From: an uncultured Clostridium sp.
GTDB lineage: Bacteria; Bacillota; Clostridia; TANB77; CAG-508
Direction of reading: 5' to 3'
DNA length: 32,781 bases
Assembly: GCA_946496575.1 (NCBI GenBank)
Contig: CAMMHE010000014.1
Span: 1-32,781, forward strand
Positions within the stretch are counted from its first letter, which is position 1. Every line of letters begins with the position of its first letter. The translations under genes were made by a program, and so were the position numbers. The notes below the pieces were generated by a model that had not been told where the DNA came from, ran no database searches, and saw nothing but the letters and a program-made list of their open reading frames with translations. Of the stretch, positions 7,994-17,018 are shown in pieces.

Positions 7994-10022
7994 TCATTCC
8001 TTTATTATTCTGAATACTTCTGCCACACTCCAAGCTTGATTTATAGCTCCTTTTGGCATTTGTGGTTTTTTAGAATCATATAGTTCTGAAATTCCACATA
8101 TGCATCCATTATTATATATTTCTTTTGTAAAAGTTTCTTTTGTTCTTTTTTTAAATTGATCTAATTTATGTATTAGTTCTTCTTTTTCTTTTTTATTTTT
8201 TTCTGCTGATATCATATTTTTTAAAGCATTATAGTATAGCCCTAATAACCATGTCCATGTTATTCCCTGATGATAACTTTTATCTCTTTGAATTGAATCA
8301 CCTTCATATACTTCTATATATCCATTTTCTCCTTTTGCAAGAGTTTTTAATCCGTAATTATTTAAAAGTTTTTTGTCAACTACATTTATAATATTCTTTG
8401 CAATTTCGGAATCAGCATCAATTACAGGATATGTCAAACTTAATGCAAATAATTGGTTTGGACGTACTTTTGCATCTCCTAAAACATCATATAAGCATTT
8501 CTTTTTCTTATTATAAAATTTATCATTAAATGATAATTTTGTTCTTTCTGCAAGTTCTAAATATTGTTTAGCATTAGCTTTTTTTCCCATTTTATTTTCT
8601 ATCTCTGCCATTATACGTAAACTATTGTACCATAATGCATTTATTTCTACAGCTTTACCATTTCGTGGTGTTACTGGTTTTCCATTGCATTTTGCATCCA
8701 TCCATGTGTTTTGTGTATCTTCTGTTCCAGATACTATTAGATTGTCATAGTCAAGATATATATTATTACCATCTAAATCTATTCCACTTGCATAATTTTC
8801 TATTATGGTTTTTAGTTTTTCATATAAATTTTCTTTTATAAATTGGAAATCTTGTGTATAATTCAAATATTTTTTTACTTGTTCAAATAATAATAAAGAG
8901 CTATCAACACTATTATATAAAGGTCTATTATCTACATCAGAATATCCATTTGGTATTAAACCATATTTAATATCTCGTATACAGGTTAATAATACTTCCT
9001 TTGCTATCTCAAATCTTTTTGGTACTAATAATATCCCTTCAAATGATATTAATGTATCTCTTATCCAATCTAAAAACCATGGATAACCTGCCATTAATGT
9101 ATAAGTTCTAAACATTGGTCTGTATACTACGAAATTATCTGTTGATATTAAAAAATTTCTGATTAACTCATCATTTTCTTGTTCTTCTTGTGTTTTATCT
9201 GCTTTCCTATTATCTATTAATAGTGATTCATTAAATATTTCATTTAATCTTACTATTTCTTCATTTATTATATTTTTTGCTCTTTTTTCCTCAATATTAT
9301 CTTCTAATGAACATATAAAAGATATTTCTTTTTCCTCATTTGGTAATATTTGAATTTCAAATACTCCTGGAATTGCATGATTTTCTTCTGCTTGAAATCC
9401 TCTTTTTTCTTCTTCTATATAAAACATATCTTTAAAATTGTCATCATTATGCATTATATAATTAGAATCTGGAACGCTTATATATATTGTAGCTACATTG
9501 TCTATTTTAACAATAAGTTTATTTTTCTTTAATTCTTGTTGTATATTAAAGTAATGATTAGTATTTGTATAATGATAATTTCTAAAATTTAATAATGGTG
9601 CTAATGTTATAGTTGTATTATGATTCGTGTTTTTTACTTTATAGTATACTGCTACTGTATTTTTTCCATATTCTAAACAAATAATTTTTGTTATTTCTAT
9701 GTCTTGAATTTTATATGTAAATATTGGCAAATATTCTTTTTTAAATGTCTCTTGATATTTATATCCTTGAGATATATATTTTTTATTGATATTTGTATAT
9801 AAGTCATATTTCTGATTGTCTATTTTAATGCTTTCATCTATTTTTGAAAGTATTAAATGTCTTCCAGCAGGTGGATTAATTGGTGCTATTAATAATCCGT
9901 GATATTTTCGTGTATTTGCTCCAATTATAGTAGAAGAAGCAAATCCTCCTATACCATTACTTATTATCCATTCTTTTTGTATCCCGTTTTTCTAAATTCA
10001 GACATTCTTTTGTAAGTTTCAT
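7994..10022 (-). CDS. Glycogen debranching enzyme (amylo-alpha-1,6-glucosidase family), read through a +1 frameshift
   Basis: The frame of the main body is open from 9991 to the stop at 7994 but has no start codon before the conserved N-terminal block KEWIISNGIGGF (about 9980-9945). A proper start exists in the neighbouring frame: ATG at 10022, nine bases after AAGGAGG, giving MKLTKECLNLEK and then an in-frame CGG (9986-9984). Skipping its C continues as GIQKEWIISNGIGG. The total span, 2029 bases, is 3x676+1, giving 675 residues, the normal family length. The N-terminal domain has GANTRKYHGLL; the C-terminal (alpha/alpha)6 GDE domain has AGYPWFLDWIRDTLI. It hydrolyses alpha-1,6 branches of glycogen. 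The start overlaps the end of yvcK by 59 bases. Reading only from the ATG at 9730 would lose about 97 residues. Confidence 0.88.
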
Positions 10023-11547
10023 CCATTTTTTCCTCCTTTGTTTTTTCCTTTTTTATTTTTTTATCTGATTCTTTTATTGATTTTATTCTATCTTGATATT
10101 TTGAGCTAAATTTACTTTGCTTTCCTCTTAATCTTTTCCCTGCCTTTTTTGTATCTTTGTCTTTTTTCTTCTTGTCTTTTTGTTGTTTTACTTTTATTTT
10201 ATTTATTCTCTTGTCTGATTGTAATTTAGAATTTAATAACATGTATTCAGGTTCATTTTGCCTGTCTTGATATTTTAAATCATTACATATTAATTCTATT
10301 ACAGAACTTGCAATTGCTCCTGAATCATGTCTGATTTTTCCATCTGAAATAACAGATATATTTTTACGCATGAATTTTATGCTTCTAGTTTTTATACCTT
10401 CAATATTTTGCTCTACTAAATCTGATCCTTCTTTATTATATTTTTTTATGTATTCAGGTATTATTTCTCCAGTGTCATAAATACAATAATCAATTAATCC
10501 TTCTCCACAATGATCAATTATAGCATTTACGTGATCTGCTACAGAATAATCGTCTGTTTGTCCTGGCTCTGTCATTATATTACTTATATATATTTTTATT
10601 GCACTACTTTCTTTTATTGCTTTTGCTATTCCGTTTACAAGCAAATTAGGAATTACATTTGTATATAAACTTCCTGGTCCAATTATTATACTATCTGCAT
10701 TTTTTATTGCTTCTATTACTCCTGGTGCAGGTTTAGAATTTGATGGAGTAATATAGACTCTATTTATTTTTGTGAATTTTTCAGTAACTATGTTAGCAAT
10801 TCTCGACTTTTCATTTACTACATACCCATTATTTAGTTCTGCTGATATATTAATTTCATCTAATGTAACTGGTAATACCTTTCCTACAATATTTAATATC
10901 TCGTTACTTTTCATTATAGCATCAGAAAAATCTTTGTTTATTTTTTTCATTCCAAGAAAATATATGTCGGCAAATGAAATTCCATTTAGTTTTCCCTCTT
11001 TAAATGTATAATTAAATAACTTGTCCATTTGTTGATTTTTTGAACTTAATGCTATCATACTATCTTTTATATCATCTATAGGCATTGTTCCTAATTCTTT
11101 TCTAGAATTTGATATTTCTTCACCATAATCTGAAACAGTTACTATTGCAGTAACATTTCTTGTGTAATTTTTCATTCCAGAAAGTACTGTATTTAAACCA
11201 CTTCCTCCACCTATAACAACTATATTAGGTCCTTCATCATATACAGTCTTGTTAAAAATTAGTGATTTTACATTTACATTTTTTCCTTTTGCCATTCTAT
11301 CATCTGTTGATTCAACTAGTATTTCTAATGTTCTCTTATTTAAAAATACTAACCCTAATATTATACATGTAAATCCTATTACAAATGTTATTACTATTTT
11401 CCCTATTGCAAATACTGTTGCATCTACAACATCATATACTAATATTTGTGCCATTCCATAACATGCTAATATTATACCTATAAGTATTAATAACATCCAT
11501 CTTTTCATTTTTGCACTTGATTTAAACCATTGTAAAAAACCTTTCAT
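9964..11547 (-). CDS. yvcK: YvcK/CofD-like UDP-sugar-binding protein with membrane anchor
   Basis: 527 residues from the ATG at 11547 (AAGGAG upstream; the longer frame adds 12 residues). Two N-terminal membrane helices (about 19-35 and 43-70), then the CofD/YvcK Rossmann-like domain (VVIGGGSGLNTVLSGMK, TAIVTVSD, IIGPGSLYTNVIPNLLV, EPGQTDDYSVADHV, IRHDSG), then a very Lys-rich tail of about 110 residues. YvcK proteins bind UDP-GlcNAc and tune cell-wall precursor supply and gluconeogenic growth. The loop that is normally DDGGSSG is SDYGEEISNS here, and the GHSFGNL block is replaced, so ligand chemistry may differ. It follows murB by 59 bases, as in many Firmicutes, but rapZ and whiA are missing. 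Confidence 0.87.
   Translation of the reverse strand: MKGFLQWFKSSAKMKRWMLLILIGIILACYGMAQILVYDVVDATVFAIGKIVITFVIGFTCIILGLVFLNKRTLEILVESTDDRMAKGKNVNVKSLIFNKTVYDEGPNIVVIGGGSGLNTVLSGMKNYTRNVTAIVTVSDYGEEISNSRKELGTMPIDDIKDSMIALSSKNQQMDKLFNYTFKEGKLNGISFADIYFLGMKKINKDFSDAIMKSNEILNIVGKVLPVTLDEINISAELNNGYVVNEKSRIANIVTEKFTKINRVYITPSNSKPAPGVIEAIKNADSIIIGPGSLYTNVIPNLLVNGIAKAIKESSAIKIYISNIMTEPGQTDDYSVADHVNAIIDHCGEGLIDYCIYDTGEIIPEYIKKYNKEGSDLVEQNIEGIKTRSIKFMRKNISVISDGKIRHDSGAIASSVIELICNDLKYQDRQNEPEYMLLNSKLQSDKRINKIKVKQQKDKKKKDKDTKKAGKRLRGKQSKFSSKYQDRIKSIKESDKKIKKEKTKEEKMDETYKRMSEFRKTGYKKNG
9983..9986 (-). other. +1 recoding site CGG-G in the debranching enzyme
   Basis: In the frame set by the ATG at 10022 the codons are GAA AAA CGG GAT; continuing leads to a short nonsense tail. 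Omitting the C gives AAA GGG ATA CAA AAA GAA TGG, which joins the conserved GIQKEWIISNGIGG block. The yvcK frame reads the same bases as ACG GGA and is unaffected. Confidence 0.75.
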
Positions 11548-11606
11548 TTTTTTCTCCTTTTGCTTTTTATAAATATTTATCATAATATAATAAATTAATT
11601 AATGTT

Positions 11607-12608
11607 TTATTCTCCTATTATTTCTACTTCTAATTCTATTTTTTTATTGAATTTTTCATAGACTTTTTTCTCGATATATTTTATTAATTCTAGAATATCA
11701 TTTGCTGTAGCATTTCCTGTATTAATTATGAATCCTGCATGTTTAGTTGAAATTTGTGCTCCTCCAATTTTATAACCCTTTAGTCCACATTCATCAATTA
11801 GTTTTGCTGTAATAAAATCTACTCCTCTTTTAAATGTACTTCCTGCACTAGGGTATTCTAAAGGTTGATGTTCTTTTCTCCATATAGTATATTCTAACAT
11901 TTTCTTTTGAATCTCTTCTTTTTTTCCCTTTTTTAACTCTAGTTCTGCTTCTAAAATTATGTATTTTCCTTTTGAAAATATACTATTCCTATATTCAAAA
12001 TGTGCTTCTTGATTTGTAAATTCACAGATATTTCCATTATAATCTACTGCTGTAATTTTATTTACAATATCTTTAAACTCTTTTCCATGTGCCCCTGCAT
12101 TCATCCTTATTGCTCCACCTATAGTACCTGGTATACCTGCTAATTCTTCAAAACCTGATATTTCCTTATTCATTAATTCTTGTGCTGTTTCAAAAATTGT
12201 ATTTCCTGCGCCTACTTTTATATTTATGTTTTCCTGATGTTCTTTTAGATCCTCTTTTATATTTCTTATTTCTGTTTTTATGTCTCTAAATTCTCTTTTC
12301 ATAGAAATTTCATCTTCATCTACTTTTATTTTTTTTATTTCTATATTTAAAACTATACCACTTACTCCATTATCTTTTACTAATAAATTCGTCCCTCTCC
12401 CTGTAACTACTAATGGAATATTATTTAATGATGATATTTCTAAAACTTTTTTAACTTCTTCTTCACTTTCTGCTTTTATATAACATTCAGCTGGTCCGCC
12501 TACTTTAAAACTTGTATGTTTTGACATCGGCTCATTATATAATATATTTTTACTGTTCAATCCTGAATTTTGTATTAATTCTTCTATTTTCAATTTTTCA
12601 TCTCCCAT
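11607..12608 (-). CDS. murB: UDP-N-acetylenolpyruvoylglucosamine reductase
   Basis: 333 residues. FAD-binding domain with HTSFKVGGPA and VTGRGTNLLVKD, then GIPGTIGGAIRMNAGAHG; the C-terminal domain has FEYRNSIF (Arg), the proton-donor Ser in PSAGSTFKR, and EVEIIGE at the end. Type II MurB. It reduces enolpyruvyl-UDP-GlcNAc to UDP-MurNAc with NADPH. About 27 charged residues (around KREFRDIKTEIRNIKEDLKE) are inserted between the two FAD motifs compared with B. subtilis MurB (303 residues). No clear ribosome-binding site precedes the ATG at 12608; GGGAG inside the gene, eight bases before an in-frame TTG five codons down, suggests an alternative start at 12593. First gene of the run to yvcK. 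Confidence 0.95.
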   Translation of the reverse strand: MGDEKLKIEELIQNSGLNSKNILYNEPMSKHTSFKVGGPAECYIKAESEEEVKKVLEISSLNNIPLVVTGRGTNLLVKDNGVSGIVLNIEIKKIKVDEDEISMKREFRDIKTEIRNIKEDLKEHQENINIKVGAGNTIFETAQELMNKEISGFEELAGIPGTIGGAIRMNAGAHGKEFKDIVNKITAVDYNGNICEFTNQEAHFEYRNSIFSKGKYIILEAELELKKGKKEEIQKKMLEYTIWRKEHQPLEYPSAGSTFKRGVDFITAKLIDECGLKGYKIGGAQISTKHAGFIINTGNATANDILELIKYIEKKVYEKFNKKIELEVEIIGE

Positions 12609-12660
12609 TATTTTAATAAGATTATAAAGTAAATTTATTAGCCTGTTTATTTAGATATCT

Positions 12661-13921
12661 TTATTTTATCAAGTATGTTCCATCCTCTTGTTTTTCAAGT
12701 TGGACATCAGATTTTAGGCATACTATTGGACGAAATCCACGATGGTACTCACTATAAGAAAAAGGAAACACATCACCATAATAAAACATACCTATAAGAG
12801 CACCACTATACTTTGCAGATGGGCTTGCTAACCACATCCCTTGTGCTTTACTTGTATCATTTATTACATATAAACTATCACCGTTTATTTAAGTTATTTT
12901 CAGAAGAATTACCTGTAGAAAGGTCCCAACTATTTCCTGAATCATAACTTAACTCGTATCCTATTATGTCTTTTACTCTTACCTTATATTTGTTATTCGT
13001 TTTATATTTTTGATTATATGAATTAAATAACATTTCTATAGTTGGAGCTCCTATAGCATATTCTGCTTTTTCCCCTTTGTATACACTCCATACTTCTGTA
13101 TCTAACATATATGCTACTGCTTTTATATTGCCATTTATACTCTGTTGATTTCCATTTGCTTTTAAATAATCGAAATAACTTTTATTTAAGTTTCGAATTT
13201 TGCTTTGCTTTATATCTTCTGATCCATTATAGTCTTTTATAACATTTTGCATTGATAATTTATATGGTGTATCGTTCTCATATATTGATTGATTTGCTGA
13301 ACCTGGACAATAATCTTTATGTATATAATCAGCTGCTATTAAATATACATTGTTTTCATCAGCATAAAATATTTTCCAATCTTTTACTCCTGCACTATTT
13401 TCACATTCATATCCTTTTACTATTGCTCCATAGCTTTCAGGTGTTATTTCTGTTAATTTCTTACTATATAAATATAAAGGCTCTTTACTTTTTCCTGTTG
13501 ATAATTTTGTTTTATTTATTACTTCTCCTGTTTTATAATTAATAATATATTCATCTTCAGTATTTGTTATTCCCATTGTTGCTAAACTATCCATGTTTAA
13601 TAAGTAATAATTTTCTATATTAGGATCTTTTAATTCTATTGTTATTCCTGTTTTATCTTTGATTTGTTGGATTACTTCATCTATATCATCAAAATTTGTT
13701 ATTTTTTCTCCCACCAATAAGGTTTCATCATTAGTTAAATTGTATTTTGCATATTTTTCAAGAATGACTTGCTGTACTAGTTGTAATTCAGTTTTTGCAA
13801 CACTATCTTTTGTTTCTCTTATATTAGCTGTCCCTGTATATATAGTAATTGATGCTAATATTAAAATAACTACTATTGTTATTACTAATGATATTAAAGT
13901 TACTCCATTTTTTCTATTCAT
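12661..13921 (-). CDS. Prepilin-like secreted protein, read through a +1 frameshift
   Basis: N-terminus MNRKNGVTLISLVITIVVIL has the type IV prepilin pattern (Gly, then a hydrophobic helix), with Ser rather than Glu at position +5 of the mature form. The first frame stops at 12878 after ENNLNKR. The Arg codon just before that stop is CGG; skipping its C continues as NKGDSLYVINDTSKAQGMWL, then ASPSAKYSG, YYGDVFPFSYSEYHRGFRPI and VCLKSDVQLE to a stop at 12661. The WLASPS...GFRPIVCLKS block is a common C-terminus of such clostridial prepilin-like proteins. Span 1261 = 3x420+1, giving 419 residues. Probably displayed on the cell surface; no other pilus gene is in the window. AAGGAG precedes the ATG. 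Either recoded or recently broken. Confidence 0.75.
12880..12883 (-). other. +1 recoding site CGG-T in the prepilin-like gene
   Basis: Frame: TTA AAT AAA CGG TGA. Skipping C gives AAA GGT GAT AGT TTA TAT, opening 73 further codons that match the expected family C-terminus. The stop directly after CGG would end translation at once if no shift occurred. Confidence 0.7.
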
Positions 13922-14016
13922 TTTTGTTTCTCCTTAGTTCATTTTTTAGGATTTTATCATTTTTTTACTTATTTTACAATAATTTTATATAAATCTATTT
14001 AATTTTTTCTAAATAT

Positions 14017-14026
14017 ATAGTATAAT
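14017..14026 (+). promoter_or_regulatory. Likely -10 region of the nfeD promoter
   Basis: TATAAT at 14021-14026, with only a weak TTTAAT 17 bases upstream as -35 candidate. About 20 bases before the ribosome-binding site of nfeD. Confidence 0.4.
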
Positions 14027-14058
14027 TATATTGTATGTTTTTATAGGAGGTGCTACTT

Positions 14059-14502
14059 ATGTGGATGTTCTGGCTTATTGCAGCTGGTGTATTTTTTATA
14101 GGTGAAATAATTACAGTAGGATTTTTAATTTTCTGGCTAGGAATTGGTTGTTTGTTCGCTTTAGTTGTAAGTTTGTTTACATCTAGTATATTTGCTCAAA
14201 CTGCCGTATTTGTAATTTCTTCTATCCTTTTAATTTTTGCTACAAAACCTTTTGCTGATAAATTTAGTAGAAAAGATACTATTCCTACAAATGTTTATAC
14301 TTTGTCTGGAAAAAAAGGTATAGTAATAGAAACAATTAGTCCTACTGACGGAAAAGGACAAATTAAAGTAGGTGGAGAAGTTTGGTCTGCTATATGTGAT
14401 GAGTCTATAACTATTCCAAAAGACTCTGAAGTTGAAATTGTTGAAATCAAAGGTGTTAAGGCATATGTTGTACCAATAAAGATTTCTTCTACAATAAATT
14501 AG
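14059..14502 (+). CDS. NfeD-family membrane protein
   Basis: 147 residues from the ATG at 14059, seven bases after AGGAGGTG (a GTG at 14050 overlaps this site and is unlikely). Three hydrophobic segments (about 1-20, 22-44 and 47-64) and a C-terminal OB-fold domain with GKKGIVIETISPTDGKGQIK and GEVWSAI, typical of short NfeD1b proteins. NfeD proteins pair with SPFH/stomatin proteins in membrane microdomains and quality control. The stomatin homologue follows 90 bases downstream on the same strand, supporting the pairing. Confidence 0.9.
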   Translation: MWMFWLIAAGVFFIGEIITVGFLIFWLGIGCLFALVVSLFTSSIFAQTAVFVISSILLIFATKPFADKFSRKDTIPTNVYTLSGKKGIVIETISPTDGKGQIKVGGEVWSAICDESITIPKDSEVEIVEIKGVKAYVVPIKISSTIN

Positions 14503-14592
14503 TTATTAATGTTTTATATAGTCATATATTTTTTATGGCAATAATGCTTTATTTTAATTTAAGCATTTATTAAGAAATGGAGGTTTTTTAAA

Positions 14593-15495
14593 ATGTGGTT
14601 TTTAATTGTTTTACTAATTATAGTATTAGTTATTGCATTTAAATCAATCAAAGTTGTTAAACAAGCTGAGGTGTACATAATTGAAAGATTGGGAAAATTT
14701 CATAAGGTTGCTGATGCAGGTCTTACAATTATAGTTCCTTTTTTAGACAAGGTAAGAAGTGTTGTTAGTTTAAAACAGCAAACAATGGATATTCCACCTC
14801 AAGGAGTTATTACTAAAGATAATGTTACAATTACAATCGATACAGTAGTATTCTACCAAATAACAGATCCTGCTAAAGCAGTATACGAAATACAGAGTTT
14901 GAAAAAAGGTATTGAGTATCTTGCTATTACAACTATCCGTGATATTGTTGGTAAGATGGATTTAGACCAAACATTTAGTTCAAGGGATTCTATTAATCAA
15001 CAATTAAGGGTTATCCTTGATGAAGCTACTGATAGATGGGGTTGTAAAATAGATAGAGTTGAAATTAAAGACATAAATCCACCAGCTGACATTAGAGATG
15101 CGATGGAAAAACAAATGAATGCAGAAAGAAATAAAAGAGCTTTAATTCTTGAAGCTGAAGCACAAAGACAATCTGCAATTACTATTGCAGAAGGTAAAAA
15201 AGAAGCAGCTATTCTTGAAGCTGATGCTGATAGAGAAGCCTCTATAAGAAGAGCTTCTGGTCAGGCAGAGGCTATCAAAGAAGTTGCTGAGGCTAAAGCT
15301 AGAGAAATTAAATTAGTTTATGAAGCTATTAAAAATGCAAATCCTGATGATAAATTAGTTCAATTGAAATCTCTTGAAGCTCTTGAAAAAGTTGCCGATG
15401 GTGAAGCTAATAAAGTATTTATTCCTTTTGAAGCAACAAGTGCTTTAAGTAGTCTAGGTGCAATTAAAGAAGTTATGAAAGATAGCAAAAAATAA
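14593..15495 (+). CDS. Stomatin/QmcA-like SPFH (band 7) membrane protein
   Basis: 300 residues. N-terminal membrane helix (1-17), then the SPFH domain with AEVYIIERLGKFHKVADAGL, VVSLKQQTMDIPPQGVITKD and the TIRDIVGKMDLDQTFSSRD block, then a long Ala/Glu-rich coiled coil (about 170-245) with the repeated EAEAQRQSAITIAEGKKEA pattern, and a short C-terminal part. Closest in layout to slipins and E. coli QmcA/YbbK rather than to flotillin. Such proteins form oligomeric membrane rings and associate with NfeD partners or FtsH-like proteases. GGAGG precedes the ATG. Likely one transcript with nfeD, ended by the hairpin at 15508. Confidence 0.92.
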   Translation: MWFLIVLLIIVLVIAFKSIKVVKQAEVYIIERLGKFHKVADAGLTIIVPFLDKVRSVVSLKQQTMDIPPQGVITKDNVTITIDTVVFYQITDPAKAVYEIQSLKKGIEYLAITTIRDIVGKMDLDQTFSSRDSINQQLRVILDEATDRWGCKIDRVEIKDINPPADIRDAMEKQMNAERNKRALILEAEAQRQSAITIAEGKKEAAILEADADREASIRRASGQAEAIKEVAEAKAREIKLVYEAIKNANPDDKLVQLKSLEALEKVADGEANKVFIPFEATSALSSLGAIKEVMKDSKK

Positions 15496-15507
15496 TTTGT
15501 GTTATAC

Positions 15508-15552
15508 AAAAAAGAAAAGGTAATTTAAGTTATCTTTTCTTTTTTATTTTTT
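15508..15552 (+). terminator. Terminator after the stomatin gene
   Basis: 16-bp stem with one G-T pair (15508-15523 with 15530-15545), 6-nt loop, followed by a T-rich run to 15552. A-rich on the left arm, so it may also end the converging efflux gene. Confidence 0.85.
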
Positions 15553-15575
15553 TAGTGGCTCTTTTAATTAAAGCA

Positions 15576-16451
15576 TCAATTTTTATTATCAATATATGGT
15601 TCAACATGTACAATTGCTTTATATACCTTTTCTAATTTTGTAATATCCATTTCTAAACAGTCTGCTAAATCATGACTATCTTTAGTTGACATTTCTCCAT
15701 CTACTTGTATTGTTAAGAAGATTATATATTTATACCCAACTGGTGATGAAATTATATCTTCTATCTTTTTTATATTTTTATAGCTATGAGCTAAATCTAA
15801 AATTATATCTTTAGTTTTTTCATCTATTGATTTATCCATTAATACATTATAACTCTCTAAAAATATCTTTATTCCTGTATAACATATCCATAATGAAATT
15901 CCAATTCCTACTATACTATCAAACCAATAAATTTCTATACGTGCAAGTAATATTGATATCAAAGTAAAAGTAGTAACAATACAGTCATTTCTATGATCTT
16001 CCATATTTGCTTCCAATAATATATTATTATATTTTTTATATATATTTTTAACATATATAAATAGAATTAATTTTGTAATTATTGTCACAACACATACTAT
16101 CACTAAAAACCATGAAAATGTAAGTTCACTTCCTAATATAAGTGTCATAATTGAATTATATAGCAATTTAGCAGCTACTAAAATCATTGATATGCTTATA
16201 AACATAGAAAATATATATTCTGCTTTTCCATGTCCAAAATTATGATCTTCATCATTTGGTGCACTCGCTATTTTGTTTCCAATAAATGTCATAAGTGATG
16301 CGAATATATCTCCTGCACTATTTATACTGTCTGCTATCATGGCTTGGCTTTTGCTTGCAAATCCTACAATAGCTTTTATTATTAATAGAAATATATTTCC
16401 TATAATACCTATAATTCCAGCATTTTTAGTTTTTTCTGCTCTGTCATTCAT
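15576..16451 (-). CDS. Cation diffusion facilitator family efflux protein
   Basis: 291 residues from the ATG at 16451, nine bases after AGGAG; an ATG three codons earlier touches that site. Six predicted membrane helices in the CDF pattern. Metal-site motifs: ADSINSAGD at the end of helix 2 (Asp41, Asp48), FGHGKAEY, and DHRND in helix 5, then a C-terminal cytoplasmic ferredoxin-like domain ending in AIVHVEPY. It exchanges divalent metal (Zn, Mn, Fe or Cd) for protons; metal not decidable from sequence, although the ADxxNSxxD form is common in Mn/Fe-type Firmicutes members. Single gene converging on the stomatin terminator. Confidence 0.92.
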   Translation of the reverse strand: MNDRAEKTKNAGIIGIIGNIFLLIIKAIVGFASKSQAMIADSINSAGDIFASLMTFIGNKIASAPNDEDHNFGHGKAEYIFSMFISISMILVAAKLLYNSIMTLILGSELTFSWFLVIVCVVTIITKLILFIYVKNIYKKYNNILLEANMEDHRNDCIVTTFTLISILLARIEIYWFDSIVGIGISLWICYTGIKIFLESYNVLMDKSIDEKTKDIILDLAHSYKNIKKIEDIISSPVGYKYIIFLTIQVDGEMSTKDSHDLADCLEMDITKLEKVYKAIVHVEPYIDNKN

Positions 16452-16593
16452 TATAATCATCTCCTAATTTTTGAAAATTATAACATATTTATTTTTATTG
16501 TTCAATTATTCTTTCTGATATATTTTTTATCAATTTTACCTATGTTCTATTAAATAGATATATATTATAAAAATTGGAATAATTGTCGAAATC

Positions 16594-16622
16594 TTGTCAA
16601 ATTTAGAATATTATGGTATAAT
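16594..16622 (+). promoter_or_regulatory. Strong sigma-A promoter before the small membrane gene
   Basis: TTGTCA (16594-16599), 17 bases, TATAAT (16617-16622), close to consensus. The start near 16629 gives a leader of about 25 bases that carries GAGGTG. Confidence 0.8.
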
Positions 16623-16653
16623 TAATATGTAATATTACTAAAGAGGTGTAAAT

Positions 16654-16992
16654 ATGTTAATTTTATATATAATATATATTCTAATATTTATTATATTTGC
16701 TTTAATTGCATATTCTATTTTTCAGATAAAATTGTTTGGAATGAATGTAAAAGACTTTTGGAGTTTTATTGAGGCCAACCAAGTATTAGATAAATTATAT
16801 TTTTATTGTAAAAGATATGATAAAATGTCAGTTCAAGAACAAGTTATTTTTTTAAGAGAAGCTGAAAAAATCTTCGAGGCATTTGATAAAATTCCTAATT
16901 CTTTATGGGAAGATGAATATGATAAATATACTACCGTTTTAGAAAACTATCGAAGTATTAAAATGTTAAGATGGAGCGAAGCACATAATTAA
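16654..16992 (+). CDS. Small membrane-anchored protein, unknown
   Basis: 112 residues. One N-terminal hydrophobic helix (2-24) and a soluble helical part rich in Lys, Glu and aromatic residues (YFYCKRYDKMSVQEQVIF is representative). No motif recognised. Strong promoter and AGAGGTG ribosome-binding site argue that it is a real, expressed gene. Its last codons form the left arm of its own terminator, so coding and termination overlap. Confidence 0.75.
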   Translation: MLILYIIYILIFIIFALIAYSIFQIKLFGMNVKDFWSFIEANQVLDKLYFYCKRYDKMSVQEQVIFLREAEKIFEAFDKIPNSLWEDEYDKYTTVLENYRSIKMLRWSEAHN

Positions 16993-17011
16993 TGTGACTT
17001 TGCTCCATTTT
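16971..17011 (+). terminator. Terminator overlapping the end of the small membrane gene
   Basis: ATGGAGC (16971-16977) pairs with GCTCCAT (17002-17008), extended by CACAT/ATGTG around the loop, followed by TTTTACATT. The stop codon (16990-16992) lies in the loop. It may also end the converging amidase gene. Confidence 0.75.
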
Positions 17012-17018
17012 ACATTAT

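Noticed and set aside
9960-9985. -1 slippage at AAAAAG joining yvcK to the debranching enzyme as a fusion
   Set aside because: A separate start with an ideal ribosome-binding site in the right frame, plus the CGG skip seen elsewhere, explains the gene better and gives the expected N-terminus.
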